Shown piece by piece: positions 7,104-14,455 of a stretch of 14,455 nt of DNA. The stretch comes from an uncultured Blautia sp. (lineage in GTDB: Bacteria; Bacillota; Clostridia; Lachnospirales; Lachnospiraceae). Under the pieces are notes generated by a model, which saw nothing but the letters and a program-made list of their open reading frames with translations, was not told the origin of the DNA and did no database searches. Numbering within the stretch: the stretch's first letter is position 1; every line of letters starts with the position of its first letter. A program made the position numbers and the translations under genes. Location of the stretch: assembly GCA_946629475.1 (NCBI GenBank), contig CAMOXX010000049.1, forward strand, positions 1 to 14,455, written 5' to 3'.

Positions 7104-8354
7104 TTAATTCCTGTAGTATTCAACGATTTCCGTATAACCTTCCGCAGCCAGCTGATCCTTCTGGAATTTTTTATTTTTTTTCATAATCGAAATGTTTACG
7201 ATCGTCCCGTTCTGCCTCTCCTCTGTCGCGCAGCGGATGATCTCTGCCATGCGGTCCGAAGGCATATTCTTTTCAATCAGATAAGCCTTCCTTCCATGCG
7301 CATCCGGTATTTTGTACCCTCTCTCCAGAAGAAGCATGACGATCCGCTCAAACCCGATGGAAAATCCGCATGCGCTGGTATTGCTCCCGGTAAACCTGCC
7401 GATCATTTCATCATAGCGCCCGCCGCCGCCGACGCTCCCGCCGAACTCGTCCATCGAAATCTCAAAAATCGGTCCTGTGTAGTAGGACATGCCTCTGACA
7501 AGTGTCGGATCAAAGCTCATCCTGAAATCCCCGGTTTTCACGTTTTCCACCGTATTGATGATCGTCTCCAGATCATCCGCAATTGCGGGATCGAGAACGC
7601 CCGAGAGCTTTTCCTTCAGATAACGCACACCCTCAATGTCGTCCGAAACCTCCCGGAACATGGAAAGATATTTTTCCACCGAATCCGCCGAAAAGCCTTC
7701 CTGTTTCAGCTCTTCTTCCACACCTTCAATTCCGATCTTGTCCATCTTGTCCAGAATAATAAAGACCGTATCGAAGCTTTCCTCCGGGAATCCGCTGTAA
7801 GAGGCCATGGCTTTCAGAATCCGCCTGTCGTTGATACGGATGGTGTAATTGTGAAAATCCAGCTTTCCGAGGAGAGTCGTCGTCGCCAGGACCAGCTCAA
7901 TCTCCGCCAGATAGGTATTCTCACCAAGAATATCGATGTCGCACTGCATGAACTGGCGGAATCTTCCCCTCTGCGGCCGGTCCGCGCGCCATACATTTCC
8001 CATCTGAAGTGCTTTAAATGGGGCAGGCAGGCTGTTCGCGTTGTTCGAATAGTATCTGCTGAGGGGCACCGTCAGGTCATATCTGAGGCCGGAGTCCACC
8101 AGATCGGACTCTGTTTCCGCCTGATCCAGCTTCAGCTTTTCGCCCCTTTTCAGGATCTTGAAAATCAGCTTTTCGTTCTCGCCGCCCTGCTTGCTGCACA
8201 GGTTTTCGATGTGCTCTACGCAGGGAGTCTCGATTGATGCGAATCCGAAGGTCCCATAAGTTTCCCTCACCATATTAATCACATAATTGCGGATTTCCAT
8301 CTCGGATGGCAGGATGTCCTTCATTCCTGTCACCGGTTTTTTCTTCAATGCCAT
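7104..8354 (-). CDS. hisS: Histidyl-tRNA synthetase
   Basis: This 416-residue class IIa enzyme charges tRNA-His. Visible are the histidine/ATP pocket segment RYDLTVPL (91-98), motif 2 WRADRPQRGRFRQF (122-135) and motif 3 GFSIGFERI (330-338). The histidine box reads RGMSYYTG (287-294) where most bacteria have RGLDYYTG. The C-terminal anticodon domain after about 350 is short, ending KKNKKFQ...EGYTEIVEYYRN. It therefore looks like a divergent HisRS lineage. The intact motif 2 arginines argue against a HisZ-type regulatory paralogue, which would also be expected beside hisG. ATG 8354 follows AGGAGG that overlaps the HD-GYP stop. The gap to aspS is 15 nt. The upstream gap is only 9 nt, leaving no room for a T-box leader, so any amino-acid control must act far upstream. 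Confidence 0.95.
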   Translation of the reverse strand: MALKKKPVTGMKDILPSEMEIRNYVINMVRETYGTFGFASIETPCVEHIENLCSKQGGENEKLIFKILKRGEKLKLDQAETESDLVDSGLRYDLTVPLSRYYSNNANSLPAPFKALQMGNVWRADRPQRGRFRQFMQCDIDILGENTYLAEIELVLATTTLLGKLDFHNYTIRINDRRILKAMASYSGFPEESFDTVFIILDKMDKIGIEGVEEELKQEGFSADSVEKYLSMFREVSDDIEGVRYLKEKLSGVLDPAIADDLETIINTVENVKTGDFRMSFDPTLVRGMSYYTGPIFEISMDEFGGSVGGGGRYDEMIGRFTGSNTSACGFSIGFERIVMLLLERGYKIPDAHGRKAYLIEKNMPSDRMAEIIRCATEERQNGTIVNISIMKKNKKFQKDQLAAEGYTEIVEYYRN

Positions 8355-8363
8355 TTTTCCTCC

Positions 8364-9023
8364 TTAAACCTCACAGGCTCCTCCTTTTGTTTTGAGGAGC
8401 AGTGTATCAAACGCCGGCGTCTTCCCGTTGATTCCGTACATCGGATTGTGCATTACTCGCAGGAAAGCCAGGAAAATCTCCATATCAAAGTCCTTGACTT
8501 CCTCGATCATCATCTCCATCGATGTCTCGCTGTCAAAAGCTTTTCGATAAGGCCTGTCGGAACGCAGAGCCGTGTACACGTCACAAACGCGGATCACGCG
8601 GGCTCCCTCAGGTATCTCCTTCCCGGAAAGATTATCCGGATATCCCGTCCCGTCGTAGTTCTCATGATGATGCAGTACAGCCTTCAGTACATAGTCGGAA
8701 AATCCTCTGGATTTCAGTTCCTCGTACCCCAGCATTGAGTGCATTCTCACATACCGCAGCTCCTCCACCATCAGCGAGTCCTCTTTCTGGCCGTTGATAT
8801 ATCCCTTCAGCTTCAGCTTGCCGATATCGTGAAGCATCCCTGCAAGCGCAATCTCATCGCAGTTTTTGTCAGGCAGGCCCAGTTCTCTTGCCACCGCATA
8901 TGCCAGATTGCTCACAATCATGCCGTGCCGCAGTTCTGACTCTAAATTATATTTTAAAGCTGCGCTTCCCTGCAAAGAGAGAAAGTTGCCGGTTCTTCCA
9001 AAATTCTCAAGATAATCTTCCAT
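8364..9023 (-). CDS. HD-GYP domain phosphohydrolase
   Basis: This 219-residue protein is almost wholly one HD-GYP domain, a family that hydrolyses cyclic di-GMP or related cyclic dinucleotides. In ATG-based numbering it has an early His33, the metal-binding HDIGK (65-69), RMHSMLGYEEL (93-103), then HHE (119-121) with DGTGYP (124-129), and CDVYTAL. These are the family's hallmark residues, so catalysis is likely retained. There is no receiver, transmembrane or other sensory domain. ATG 9023 is chosen over an upstream TTG at 9050 because GGGGAGG precedes it by 6 nt; it then overlaps hemZ by 17 nt. The next gene, hisS, is 9 nt downstream. The substrate is unproven, and distant HD-GYP members do other phosphohydrolysis. 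Confidence 0.9.
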   Translation of the reverse strand: MEDYLENFGRTGNFLSLQGSAALKYNLESELRHGMIVSNLAYAVARELGLPDKNCDEIALAGMLHDIGKLKLKGYINGQKEDSLMVEELRYVRMHSMLGYEELKSRGFSDYVLKAVLHHHENYDGTGYPDNLSGKEIPEGARVIRVCDVYTALRSDRPYRKAFDSETSMEMMIEEVKDFDMEIFLAFLRVMHNPMYGINGKTPAFDTLLLKTKGGACEV

Positions 9024-10587
9024 CCGGTTCCTCCCCGCTTCCGGCTCCAAGGTTCCTTGAAATACCCTCTCTCTTCCGGTCGATCATTTCATCGATCCGG
9101 TCGATGTAGTTCCGGACATCTTTTACATTATCCGCTCTCTCAATCCTTTCGCTGCCTCTGACCACAAGCTTTGAAGCTCCTCCGGCCCCAAGCGCGATAA
9201 CCGGTTCCTTTTCTTCCATAATCAGTATATTGTAAATCCCGGCTTTGTCAACCTTTGAATACCCGACATTCTCAAAATTCCCCTTCATATTCTTCTGCCG
9301 GTACAGATAATAGGGGCTCATTCCCATGCTGTAAGCCGCCTGCATCGTCATGTCCAGAATCTTCTGGTTGTTCTCGAAGGTCATTTCTTTGTACTGATCT
9401 TTAAAAATATTCAATCTGGCTGCCCGTTTCACGGCCAGCGAATGCACTGTCATACTGTCCGGGTTCAGGGCTCTTATCTCATCGAGCGTATGCCGTACCA
9501 TCGCCTCATCTTCCCCGGGCAGTCCGATGATCAGATCCATGTTGATATCGTCAAATCCTGCTTCCCTGGCGGCATAAAACGCTTTCACCGTCTCTTGTGC
9601 AGTATGCTTTCTGCCGATCAGATCCAGCGTCTGCTGGTTCATGGTCTGGGGATTCACCGAGATCCGGGTAACCGGATATTCCCTGATCGCTTTCAGCTTT
9701 TCCGGTGTAATGCTGTCCGGCCTTCCGGCTTCGATCGTAAACTCCTTCGCCTGCTGTACCGGAAACTGCACCGTCAATTCATTCAAAAGTCTCCGCAGCT
9801 GGTCCGGAGACAGGGTTGTCGGTGTTCCTCCGCCGATATATACCGTATCAAGGTGACGGCCCAGGCCCCTCATAATTGCTGACACATCGCGGGTTTCCTT
9901 CACCAGGGCATCCAGATACTCATCCATCCGGTTTTTCCAGACGGCGATCGGGGATGAGCTGAAGGAACAGTAAAGGCATATGCTCGGGCAGAACGGAATT
10001 CCGATATAAAGGCTGTATCCGTTATCGCAGTCCATATCCCGCAGGATTTCCCTCTCCCTGTTCGCAATGGCGACTGCAAGAGCCGCCTTTTTACTGCTCA
10101 CCAGATAGCGTGATCTCAGCTCCTCCGCGATCCCGGTATTCTTCCTGCCTTCCTCCAGCATCGCCATCGCGAGCTTCGCAGGCCGGATTCCCGTCAGATT
10201 GCCCCACGGCAGGGTTCTCCCCGACAGCTTTACCAGAATATGATACAGTTCATACTTAATGCTGTCCTTGGCCGCCTTGCGTTCGCGCAACAAAAGGGCA
10301 TTCTTCCCTGCATCACGGGCATGCCCTTCTACTGTGCCGGCACAGATCACGCCGGCATCATCATTTGTCCGGTATGCGATTTTGTACATACCGTCCTCTT
10401 TCCATACACGAAAATCCATATCATGAACCACAGGGTCTGTATCACGATCCTGTGCCGGATTCCTGTGTTCCTCCTGCATATCCTCGTATGTGACTGTGAA
10501 CACTGCCTCCGGATAAAACGCGCGGATCAATTCATAGATATCGTGTTCAAATTCTCTGTTTATAAAATGAATCCCGATCTTACACAA
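9007..10587 (-). CDS. hemZ: Radical SAM coproporphyrinogen oxidase-like protein HemZ
   Basis: This 526-residue enzyme has an N-terminal extension of about 190 residues typical of HemZ, followed by a radical SAM barrel. The iron-sulfur cysteines are C200, C204 and C207 (CPSICLYC), followed by GGGTPT (252-257) and EAGRPDSI (286-293). HemZ is annotated as an oxygen-independent coproporphyrinogen III dehydrogenase. The residue two after C207 is Phe, as in HemW-type heme chaperones, not the fourth Cys of HemN, so true oxidase activity is uncertain. The start is TTG 10587: an in-frame TGA lies 15 nt upstream, the next in-frame ATG would remove 36 residues, and GAGG is about 10 nt before it. It overlaps the hydrolase gene upstream by 8 nt and the HD-GYP gene downstream by 17 nt, indicating coupled translation. 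Confidence 0.92.
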   Translation of the reverse strand: MCKIGIHFINREFEHDIYELIRAFYPEAVFTVTYEDMQEEHRNPAQDRDTDPVVHDMDFRVWKEDGMYKIAYRTNDDAGVICAGTVEGHARDAGKNALLLRERKAAKDSIKYELYHILVKLSGRTLPWGNLTGIRPAKLAMAMLEEGRKNTGIAEELRSRYLVSSKKAALAVAIANREREILRDMDCDNGYSLYIGIPFCPSICLYCSFSSSPIAVWKNRMDEYLDALVKETRDVSAIMRGLGRHLDTVYIGGGTPTTLSPDQLRRLLNELTVQFPVQQAKEFTIEAGRPDSITPEKLKAIREYPVTRISVNPQTMNQQTLDLIGRKHTAQETVKAFYAAREAGFDDINMDLIIGLPGEDEAMVRHTLDEIRALNPDSMTVHSLAVKRAARLNIFKDQYKEMTFENNQKILDMTMQAAYSMGMSPYYLYRQKNMKGNFENVGYSKVDKAGIYNILIMEEKEPVIALGAGGASKLVVRGSERIERADNVKDVRNYIDRIDEMIDRKREGISRNLGAGSGEEPDGRLS

Positions 10588-11212
10588 ATGGGTTATACCT
10601 CAATTCATCCCCGATCGTCGTAGCCGACTCGTGGCCGGGGTAAACAACCGTGCTCTCCGGCAGATGGCTTGTCAGAAAACGCAGACTGGTTTTCAGTTCT
10701 GACATGCTTCCCCCCGCAAAGTCCGTCCTGCCTGCGGAGCCGCAGAAAAGTGTGTCTCCGCTGAAGAGAGTCTTCTGCTCCGCAAGATAATAGCAGCAGC
10801 CGCCTTTGGTATGTCCCGGTGTATGAAACACCTGGATCTGAAAGCCGGCACATTCAAAAATCTCGTTATCATCGAGATACCGGTCCGCCTCGAAGCTCAC
10901 ACTGGGTCCATAATGCGACGACATGTTCAGCGCCGGATCACGCAGCATCTCTGCCTCTTTTCTGAATGCCAGAACCGGGATATGATATTCGTCCCTGATC
11001 TCTTCAGCAGCCGAAATATGATCGAAATGTCCATGCGTCAGCAGGACTGCCTTCGGTACTCCCTCCATGCGGCGGACCATCTCCCGGATCACAGGCGCAT
11101 TATCCGCAGGGTCAACAATGAACATCTCATCTGTTTCAGTGTTCTTTACAAAGTAAACGTTTGTACCAATCGGGCCAAGCACTGCCTGCCGAAGCATCAT
11201 TCCATCACTCAT
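10580..11212 (-). CDS. Metallo-beta-lactamase-fold hydrolase, YcbL/glyoxalase II-like
   Basis: This 210-residue cytoplasmic zinc hydrolase is close in size to YcbL and shorter than glyoxalase II (GloB). The metal ligands are all present: H60, H62, D64 and H65 in THGHFDH, H134 in HTPGHT, D153 in FSGDTLF and H194 in YPGHE. These small proteins are generally annotated as hydroxyacylglutathione hydrolase-like, but the natural thiol ester in glutathione-poor clostridia is unknown. ATG 11212 follows GGAG with 8-nt spacing and lies 21 nt after the rel stop. The 3' end overlaps the hemZ start by 8 nt. The family is commonly found in this operon position in related clostridia; that is from memory and not tested here. 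Confidence 0.93.
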   Translation of the reverse strand: MSDGMMLRQAVLGPIGTNVYFVKNTETDEMFIVDPADNAPVIREMVRRMEGVPKAVLLTHGHFDHISAAEEIRDEYHIPVLAFRKEAEMLRDPALNMSSHYGPSVSFEADRYLDDNEIFECAGFQIQVFHTPGHTKGGCCYYLAEQKTLFSGDTLFCGSAGRTDFAGGSMSELKTSLRFLTSHLPESTVVYPGHESATTIGDELRYNPFV

Positions 11213-11233
11213 ACTCTTTTCTCCATGTTCCTG

Positions 11234-13564
11234 TCAGCCCGTGGTTCTCTCCACATCAATTACGCTGTCAACCTGACGTACTTTTTCAGCGAGGCTCTGA
11301 AGCTCTTCCTTGCTCTCTACATTAAACGAAACAGAGATGGTAGCTTTTTCGTGTTTACTGATCCTGCTGTTCAGGCTGCGGACATCAATCTTGCGCTCCG
11401 TAAAGATCTTCGAGAGATCAACGAGCAGCCCTGTCCTGTTATTGGCATAAATATGGAGCTCCGCTGTGTACTTTTCTTCAGTGCGCCTGTCTGCCTCCTG
11501 CCATTCCGCCTCAATCAGGCGCGATCTGTCAGATTCCGACATATTGATAATATTTACGCAGTCCGTGCGGTGAATGGTAATGCCTCTTCCCCTGGTTACA
11601 TAACCGACAATCTCATCTCCCGGAATAGGGCTGCAGCATTTGCTGAAACGTACCGCAACATCGTGGATCCCTTTGACAATGATCCCGCCCCTGTTGCGAG
11701 TTTGGGTAGTTTTCGCCCTGCTGTTCTCCGCCGCCTCAAGCACCTGCTCGTCGGTGATGTTCTTCGCGTTTTCTTTCTGCCAGGCTTCAAAAAGCTTGTT
11801 GAAAACCTGTCCTTCTTTTAATCCGCCATGCCCGATCGCCGCGAGTACAGAGTCCCAGTCCCGGAAGCCGTACTTATTCAGCACCTGCTCCTGGTAGGAC
11901 GGCTTCAGGTAAACGCCGATTTTATATCCCTTCGCTTTGGCATACTGGGAAAGCAGTTCCTTTCCCTTAAGTATGTTGTCTTCCTTCAGTTCCTTCTTGA
12001 ACCACTGATTGATCTTGTTCTTTGCCTGTGTGCTGCGCACCACCTTCAGCCAGTCGCGGCTTGGTCCCTGGGAGTTCTGAGAGGTAATAATTTCCACCCT
12101 GTCGCCATTGTTGATCTGGTACTCGATCGGAACCAGCTTCCCGTTCACCCGGGCGCCGACCATCCGGTTTCCCACCGCGCTGTGAACACTGTAGGCAAAG
12201 TCAATCGTCGTGGAACCGCTGGGAAGAGTCTTAACATCCCCCTGCGGCGTAAAACAATAGACACTGTCCGCAAAAAGATCCAGGTCATTTTTCAGAAGGC
12301 TCATGAATTCCTTGTTGTCGGACATGTCCCTCTGCCATTCCAGAATCTGCCGCAGCCAGTTCAGTTTTTCTTCCTCGCTCCTGCCCACAGGAGCCTTGCC
12401 ATCGGAGGACTCTTTATATTTCCAGTGTGCAGCGATACCATATTCCGCGGTTCTGTGCATCTCGAAGGTACGGATCTGGATCTCAAACGGCTGACCATTC
12501 GGGCCGATCAGGGTTGTATGCAGCGACTGGTACATGTTCGATTTCGGCATCGCGATATAATCCTTGAACCGCCCCGGTACCGGTTTGTACATTTCATGGA
12601 TCACGCCCAGTGCGCCGTAACAGTCCTTGACCGAATCGACGATGATGCGGACTGCAAACAGATCATAAATCTGATCGATTGTTTTATTCTGATTCACCAT
12701 CTTTTTATAGATGCTGAAAAAGTGCTTAACCCTGCCGTCCACGCGGGCTTTTATGCCGGCCTCTTCCACCTGGTGTTCCACTTCACGGACAATATTACCG
12801 ACAAACTCTTCACGGACGCTCTTCCGAAGAGCGATTTTTTCTACCAGATCGTAGTAAATCTCCGGTTCGAGATACTTGAGCGCCAGGTCATCCAGCTCCA
12901 CCTTGATTTTTGAAATACCAAGGCGCATCGCGATCGGCGCGTATATATCCATCGTCTCGCGGGCTTTTTCCCTCTGCTTTTCGGGCCGCATGTACTGCAG
13001 TGTACGCATGTTATGCAGCCTGTCCGCCAGTTTAATCAGAATCACGCGGATATCCTTGGCCATGGCCAGAAACATTTTACGGAGATTCTCTGCCTGAACC
13101 TCAAGCTTATCGGCATCGTACGAGAGCTGCCCCAGCTTGGTAACCCCGTCGACCAGCAGCGCAACTTCTTCTCCGAATTCCTGCTCGACCTGCTCATAGG
13201 TCATCCAGGTGTCCTCAACCGCATCGTGCAGAAGCCCTGCAACAATAGTCTCCTTATCGAGCTCCAGATCCGCCAGGATGATCGCAACACAGAGGGGATG
13301 TATGATATAGGGCTCCCCGGATTTTCTCTTCTGGTCTTTATGTGCCTCACGTGCGGTCTGGTACGCTTTTTCGACCATCGTAATATCTGCAGAGGGGTGA
13401 TATTTTCTGATGCTTTTAATCAGCTCCCTGTACAGGTCATCAGGGCTCGTAAAATCATTCATCGCCTTCACTGAAGCATCCGCCCTGATCACGGATTCAA
13501 GCTTTTTTGCATCCAACTCCAAATTATTACTGTCTGCCTTCCTGCTGCTGATAATTTCCGCCAC
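11234..13564 (-). CDS. rel: Bifunctional (p)ppGpp synthetase/hydrolase, Rel/RSH family
   Basis: This stringent-response enzyme makes and degrades (p)ppGpp. The GTG start at 13564 gives 776 residues and follows AGAGGTGG; a GTG 16 codons earlier (13612) has no ribosome binding site. In the longer numbering, the hydrolase HD domain has His105 and HDAVED (129-134). The synthetase domain has RFKDYIAMPKSN (348-359), whose RxKD form is typical of bifunctional enzymes. A TGS domain follows (about 450-510), then a Cys-pair region SKCCSPIPGDE (657-667) and a C-terminal ACT domain (about 715-790). An intact HD means that hydrolysis is probably retained. It lies about 80 nt after apt; a small GATAA/TTATC hairpin (13585-13598) occurs in the gap but no clear promoter. 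The gene is called relA in many Firmicutes. Confidence 0.96.
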   Translation of the reverse strand: MAEIISSRKADSNNLELDAKKLESVIRADASVKAMNDFTSPDDLYRELIKSIRKYHPSADITMVEKAYQTAREAHKDQKRKSGEPYIIHPLCVAIILADLELDKETIVAGLLHDAVEDTWMTYEQVEQEFGEEVALLVDGVTKLGQLSYDADKLEVQAENLRKMFLAMAKDIRVILIKLADRLHNMRTLQYMRPEKQREKARETMDIYAPIAMRLGISKIKVELDDLALKYLEPEIYYDLVEKIALRKSVREEFVGNIVREVEHQVEEAGIKARVDGRVKHFFSIYKKMVNQNKTIDQIYDLFAVRIIVDSVKDCYGALGVIHEMYKPVPGRFKDYIAMPKSNMYQSLHTTLIGPNGQPFEIQIRTFEMHRTAEYGIAAHWKYKESSDGKAPVGRSEEEKLNWLRQILEWQRDMSDNKEFMSLLKNDLDLFADSVYCFTPQGDVKTLPSGSTTIDFAYSVHSAVGNRMVGARVNGKLVPIEYQINNGDRVEIITSQNSQGPSRDWLKVVRSTQAKNKINQWFKKELKEDNILKGKELLSQYAKAKGYKIGVYLKPSYQEQVLNKYGFRDWDSVLAAIGHGGLKEGQVFNKLFEAWQKENAKNITDEQVLEAAENSRAKTTQTRNRGGIIVKGIHDVAVRFSKCCSPIPGDEIVGYVTRGRGITIHRTDCVNIINMSESDRSRLIEAEWQEADRRTEEKYTAELHIYANNRTGLLVDLSKIFTERKIDVRSLNSRISKHEKATISVSFNVESKEELQSLAEKVRQVDSVIDVERTTG

Positions 13565-13641
13565 AGACTCACCACCTCTCTGCTGATAAAACGTTATCTG
13601 CCGTATCCTCACATTTTTATCTGTGTTTAAATGAACCCTGC

Positions 13642-14166
13642 TTATTTTCCTTCATATGTAATAGCAGCGTCCACATCGTATCCCTCCAATGCAGCGCGGC
13701 CGTTCAGACCGGCAAGTTCCATCAGGAATACACATTTCACCACTTCACCGCCAAGCTCCTCGATCATCTCAATCGCTGCCTTGACAGTTCCGCCCGTTGC
13801 AATCAGGTCATCAATTACAGCAACCTTCTGTCCGGGCTTAATGGCATCCTTGTGGATTTCGATCGTTGCCTGGCCGTATTCCAGGTCATAGCTCTTTGAA
13901 ATCGTCTCGCACGGCAGCTTGCCTTTTTTGCGGACAGGGATGAACGGCTTATGCAGGTTATAAGCAATCGGCATTCCAAAGATAAATCCCCTGGATTCCG
14001 TTCCAACGATAACATCGACATCGATGTCCTTCAGAAAAGCCTGCATCGAATCGATCGCCAGCTTCAGGCCGTCAGCATCCTGAAGGATACTGGTAATATC
14101 CCTGAAAATAATACCCGGTTCCGGAAAATCCGGAATGCTTCTTACATATTCCTCAAGTTTTTTCAT
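13642..14166 (-). CDS. apt: Adenine phosphoribosyltransferase
   Basis: This 174-residue cytoplasmic enzyme converts adenine and PRPP to AMP and pyrophosphate in purine salvage. The PRPP-binding signature VAVIDDLIATGGT is at 115-127. The family's opening pattern DFPEPGIIFRDIT (13-25), the ESRGF loop (57-61) and the flexible-loop segment RKKGKLPCET (79-88) are all present. Length is standard. ATG 14166 is preceded by GGGAGG with 8-nt spacing. It lies 39 nt after the recJ-like reading frame and just upstream of rel, the classic Firmicute order. Since (p)ppGpp inhibits purine-nucleotide synthesis and salvage in Firmicutes, co-expression with Rel is functionally sensible. Confidence 0.97.
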   Translation of the reverse strand: MKKLEEYVRSIPDFPEPGIIFRDITSILQDADGLKLAIDSMQAFLKDIDVDVIVGTESRGFIFGMPIAYNLHKPFIPVRKKGKLPCETISKSYDLEYGQATIEIHKDAIKPGQKVAVIDDLIATGGTVKAAIEMIEELGGEVVKCVFLMELAGLNGRAALEGYDVDAAITYEGK

Positions 14167-14205
14167 TTTCTTAGCCTCCCGTGAATAATCATGATACCCA
14201 GTATA

Positions 14206-14430
14206 TCACTTTTTGTCATTGTTTACAACGAAATCTGTTATGATCACCTGAATGGATTCCGCCCCCCGGTAGCTGTTGATTTCGGGATAGTACGTCACTG
14301 CGAGCGGACTCCCTTCCTGTACAGCTTCCATAAAAGCCAGTGCATCTCCAAAATATACTGCGTCAATGGTAAAGCCATCCGGCTCCTCCAGTTTCATTTT
14401 CCCGAGTTTGACGTGAACTAATTTATCCTG
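14206..14430 (-). CDS. recJ: RecJ C-terminal fragment, partial and possibly frameshifted
   Basis: The frame encodes about 74 residues ending in a pattern typical of the C-terminal OB-type domain of RecJ single-strand exonuclease: HVKLGKMKLEE, then FTIDAVYFGD, YYPEINSYRG and SIQVIITDF. Its place directly before apt and rel supports recJ. Going upstream, this frame hits TAA at 14431-14433, only 25 nt before the window edge, so it does not join an open frame to the edge. An ATG at 14397 has no convincing ribosome binding site. Most of the protein, including the DHH catalytic motifs, is outside the window. The stop could be a sequencing error near a contig end, or a real frameshift or nonsense mutation. 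Confidence 0.65.
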   Translation of the reverse strand, partial: QDKLVHVKLGKMKLEEPDGFTIDAVYFGDALAFMEAVQEGSPLAVTYYPEINSYRGAESIQVIITDFVVNNDKK

Positions 14431-14455
14431 TTATCTTACTTTTGGAACAAAAACC

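Noticed and set aside
7062..8237. Long plus-strand open frame opposite hisS, and similar ones at 5475-6440, 10811-11821 and 11828-12913
   Set aside because: They are antisense to well-recognised genes, lack convincing ribosome binding sites and have no family-like composition.
8355..8363. T-box leader before hisS
   Set aside because: Only 9 nt separate the HD-GYP stop from the hisS start, and no T-box motif or terminator is present there.

Overview
The window looks like chromosomal DNA of a low-to-mid G+C Gram-positive anaerobe, most likely a clostridial (Lachnospiraceae-like) Firmicute. The evidence is strong AGGAGG-type ribosome binding sites, TTGACA/TATAAT promoters, HemZ, a bifunctional Rel, and the partial recJ - apt - rel run followed by hisS - aspS. 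This assignment is inference from gene order and protein style; no search was run.

Layout. Positions 5283-14455 hold one dense minus-strand block. In transcription order it contains the C-terminal part of recJ (running off the right edge), apt, rel, a metallo-beta-lactamase-fold hydrolase, hemZ, an HD-GYP protein, hisS and aspS. Gaps are tiny or negative, so these genes probably form one operon whose promoter lies outside the window. The block joins purine salvage, (p)ppGpp metabolism, a possible cyclic-dinucleotide phosphodiesterase, a radical SAM enzyme and two tRNA synthetases. The recJ frame meets an in-frame stop 25 bases from the window edge.

Positions 4106-5209 carry a plus-strand secreted protein, probably a lipoprotein, with an apparent internal domain duplication. 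It has a consensus sigma-A promoter and a strong terminator that also separates it from convergent aspS. Positions 1-3758 carry a minus-strand exporter operon. It encodes a membrane-fusion protein, a MacB/LolD-type ABC ATPase and a second membrane-anchored adaptor-like protein cut by the left edge. No permease is visible and it is expected further left.

The most unusual part is this exporter. Both adaptor-like proteins carry long extracytoplasmic acidic regions without lysine or arginine, and the left one has five tandem copies of Asp-Glu-Gly-Asp-Tyr-Tyr encoded by 18-bp repeats. The exporter operon and the divergent lipoprotein gene also have -10 elements embedded in nearly the same inverted repeat, CTGTTATAAT-(G)-AACAG. 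This suggests shared regulation and a joint role at the cell surface. The rest of the window is conserved housekeeping.
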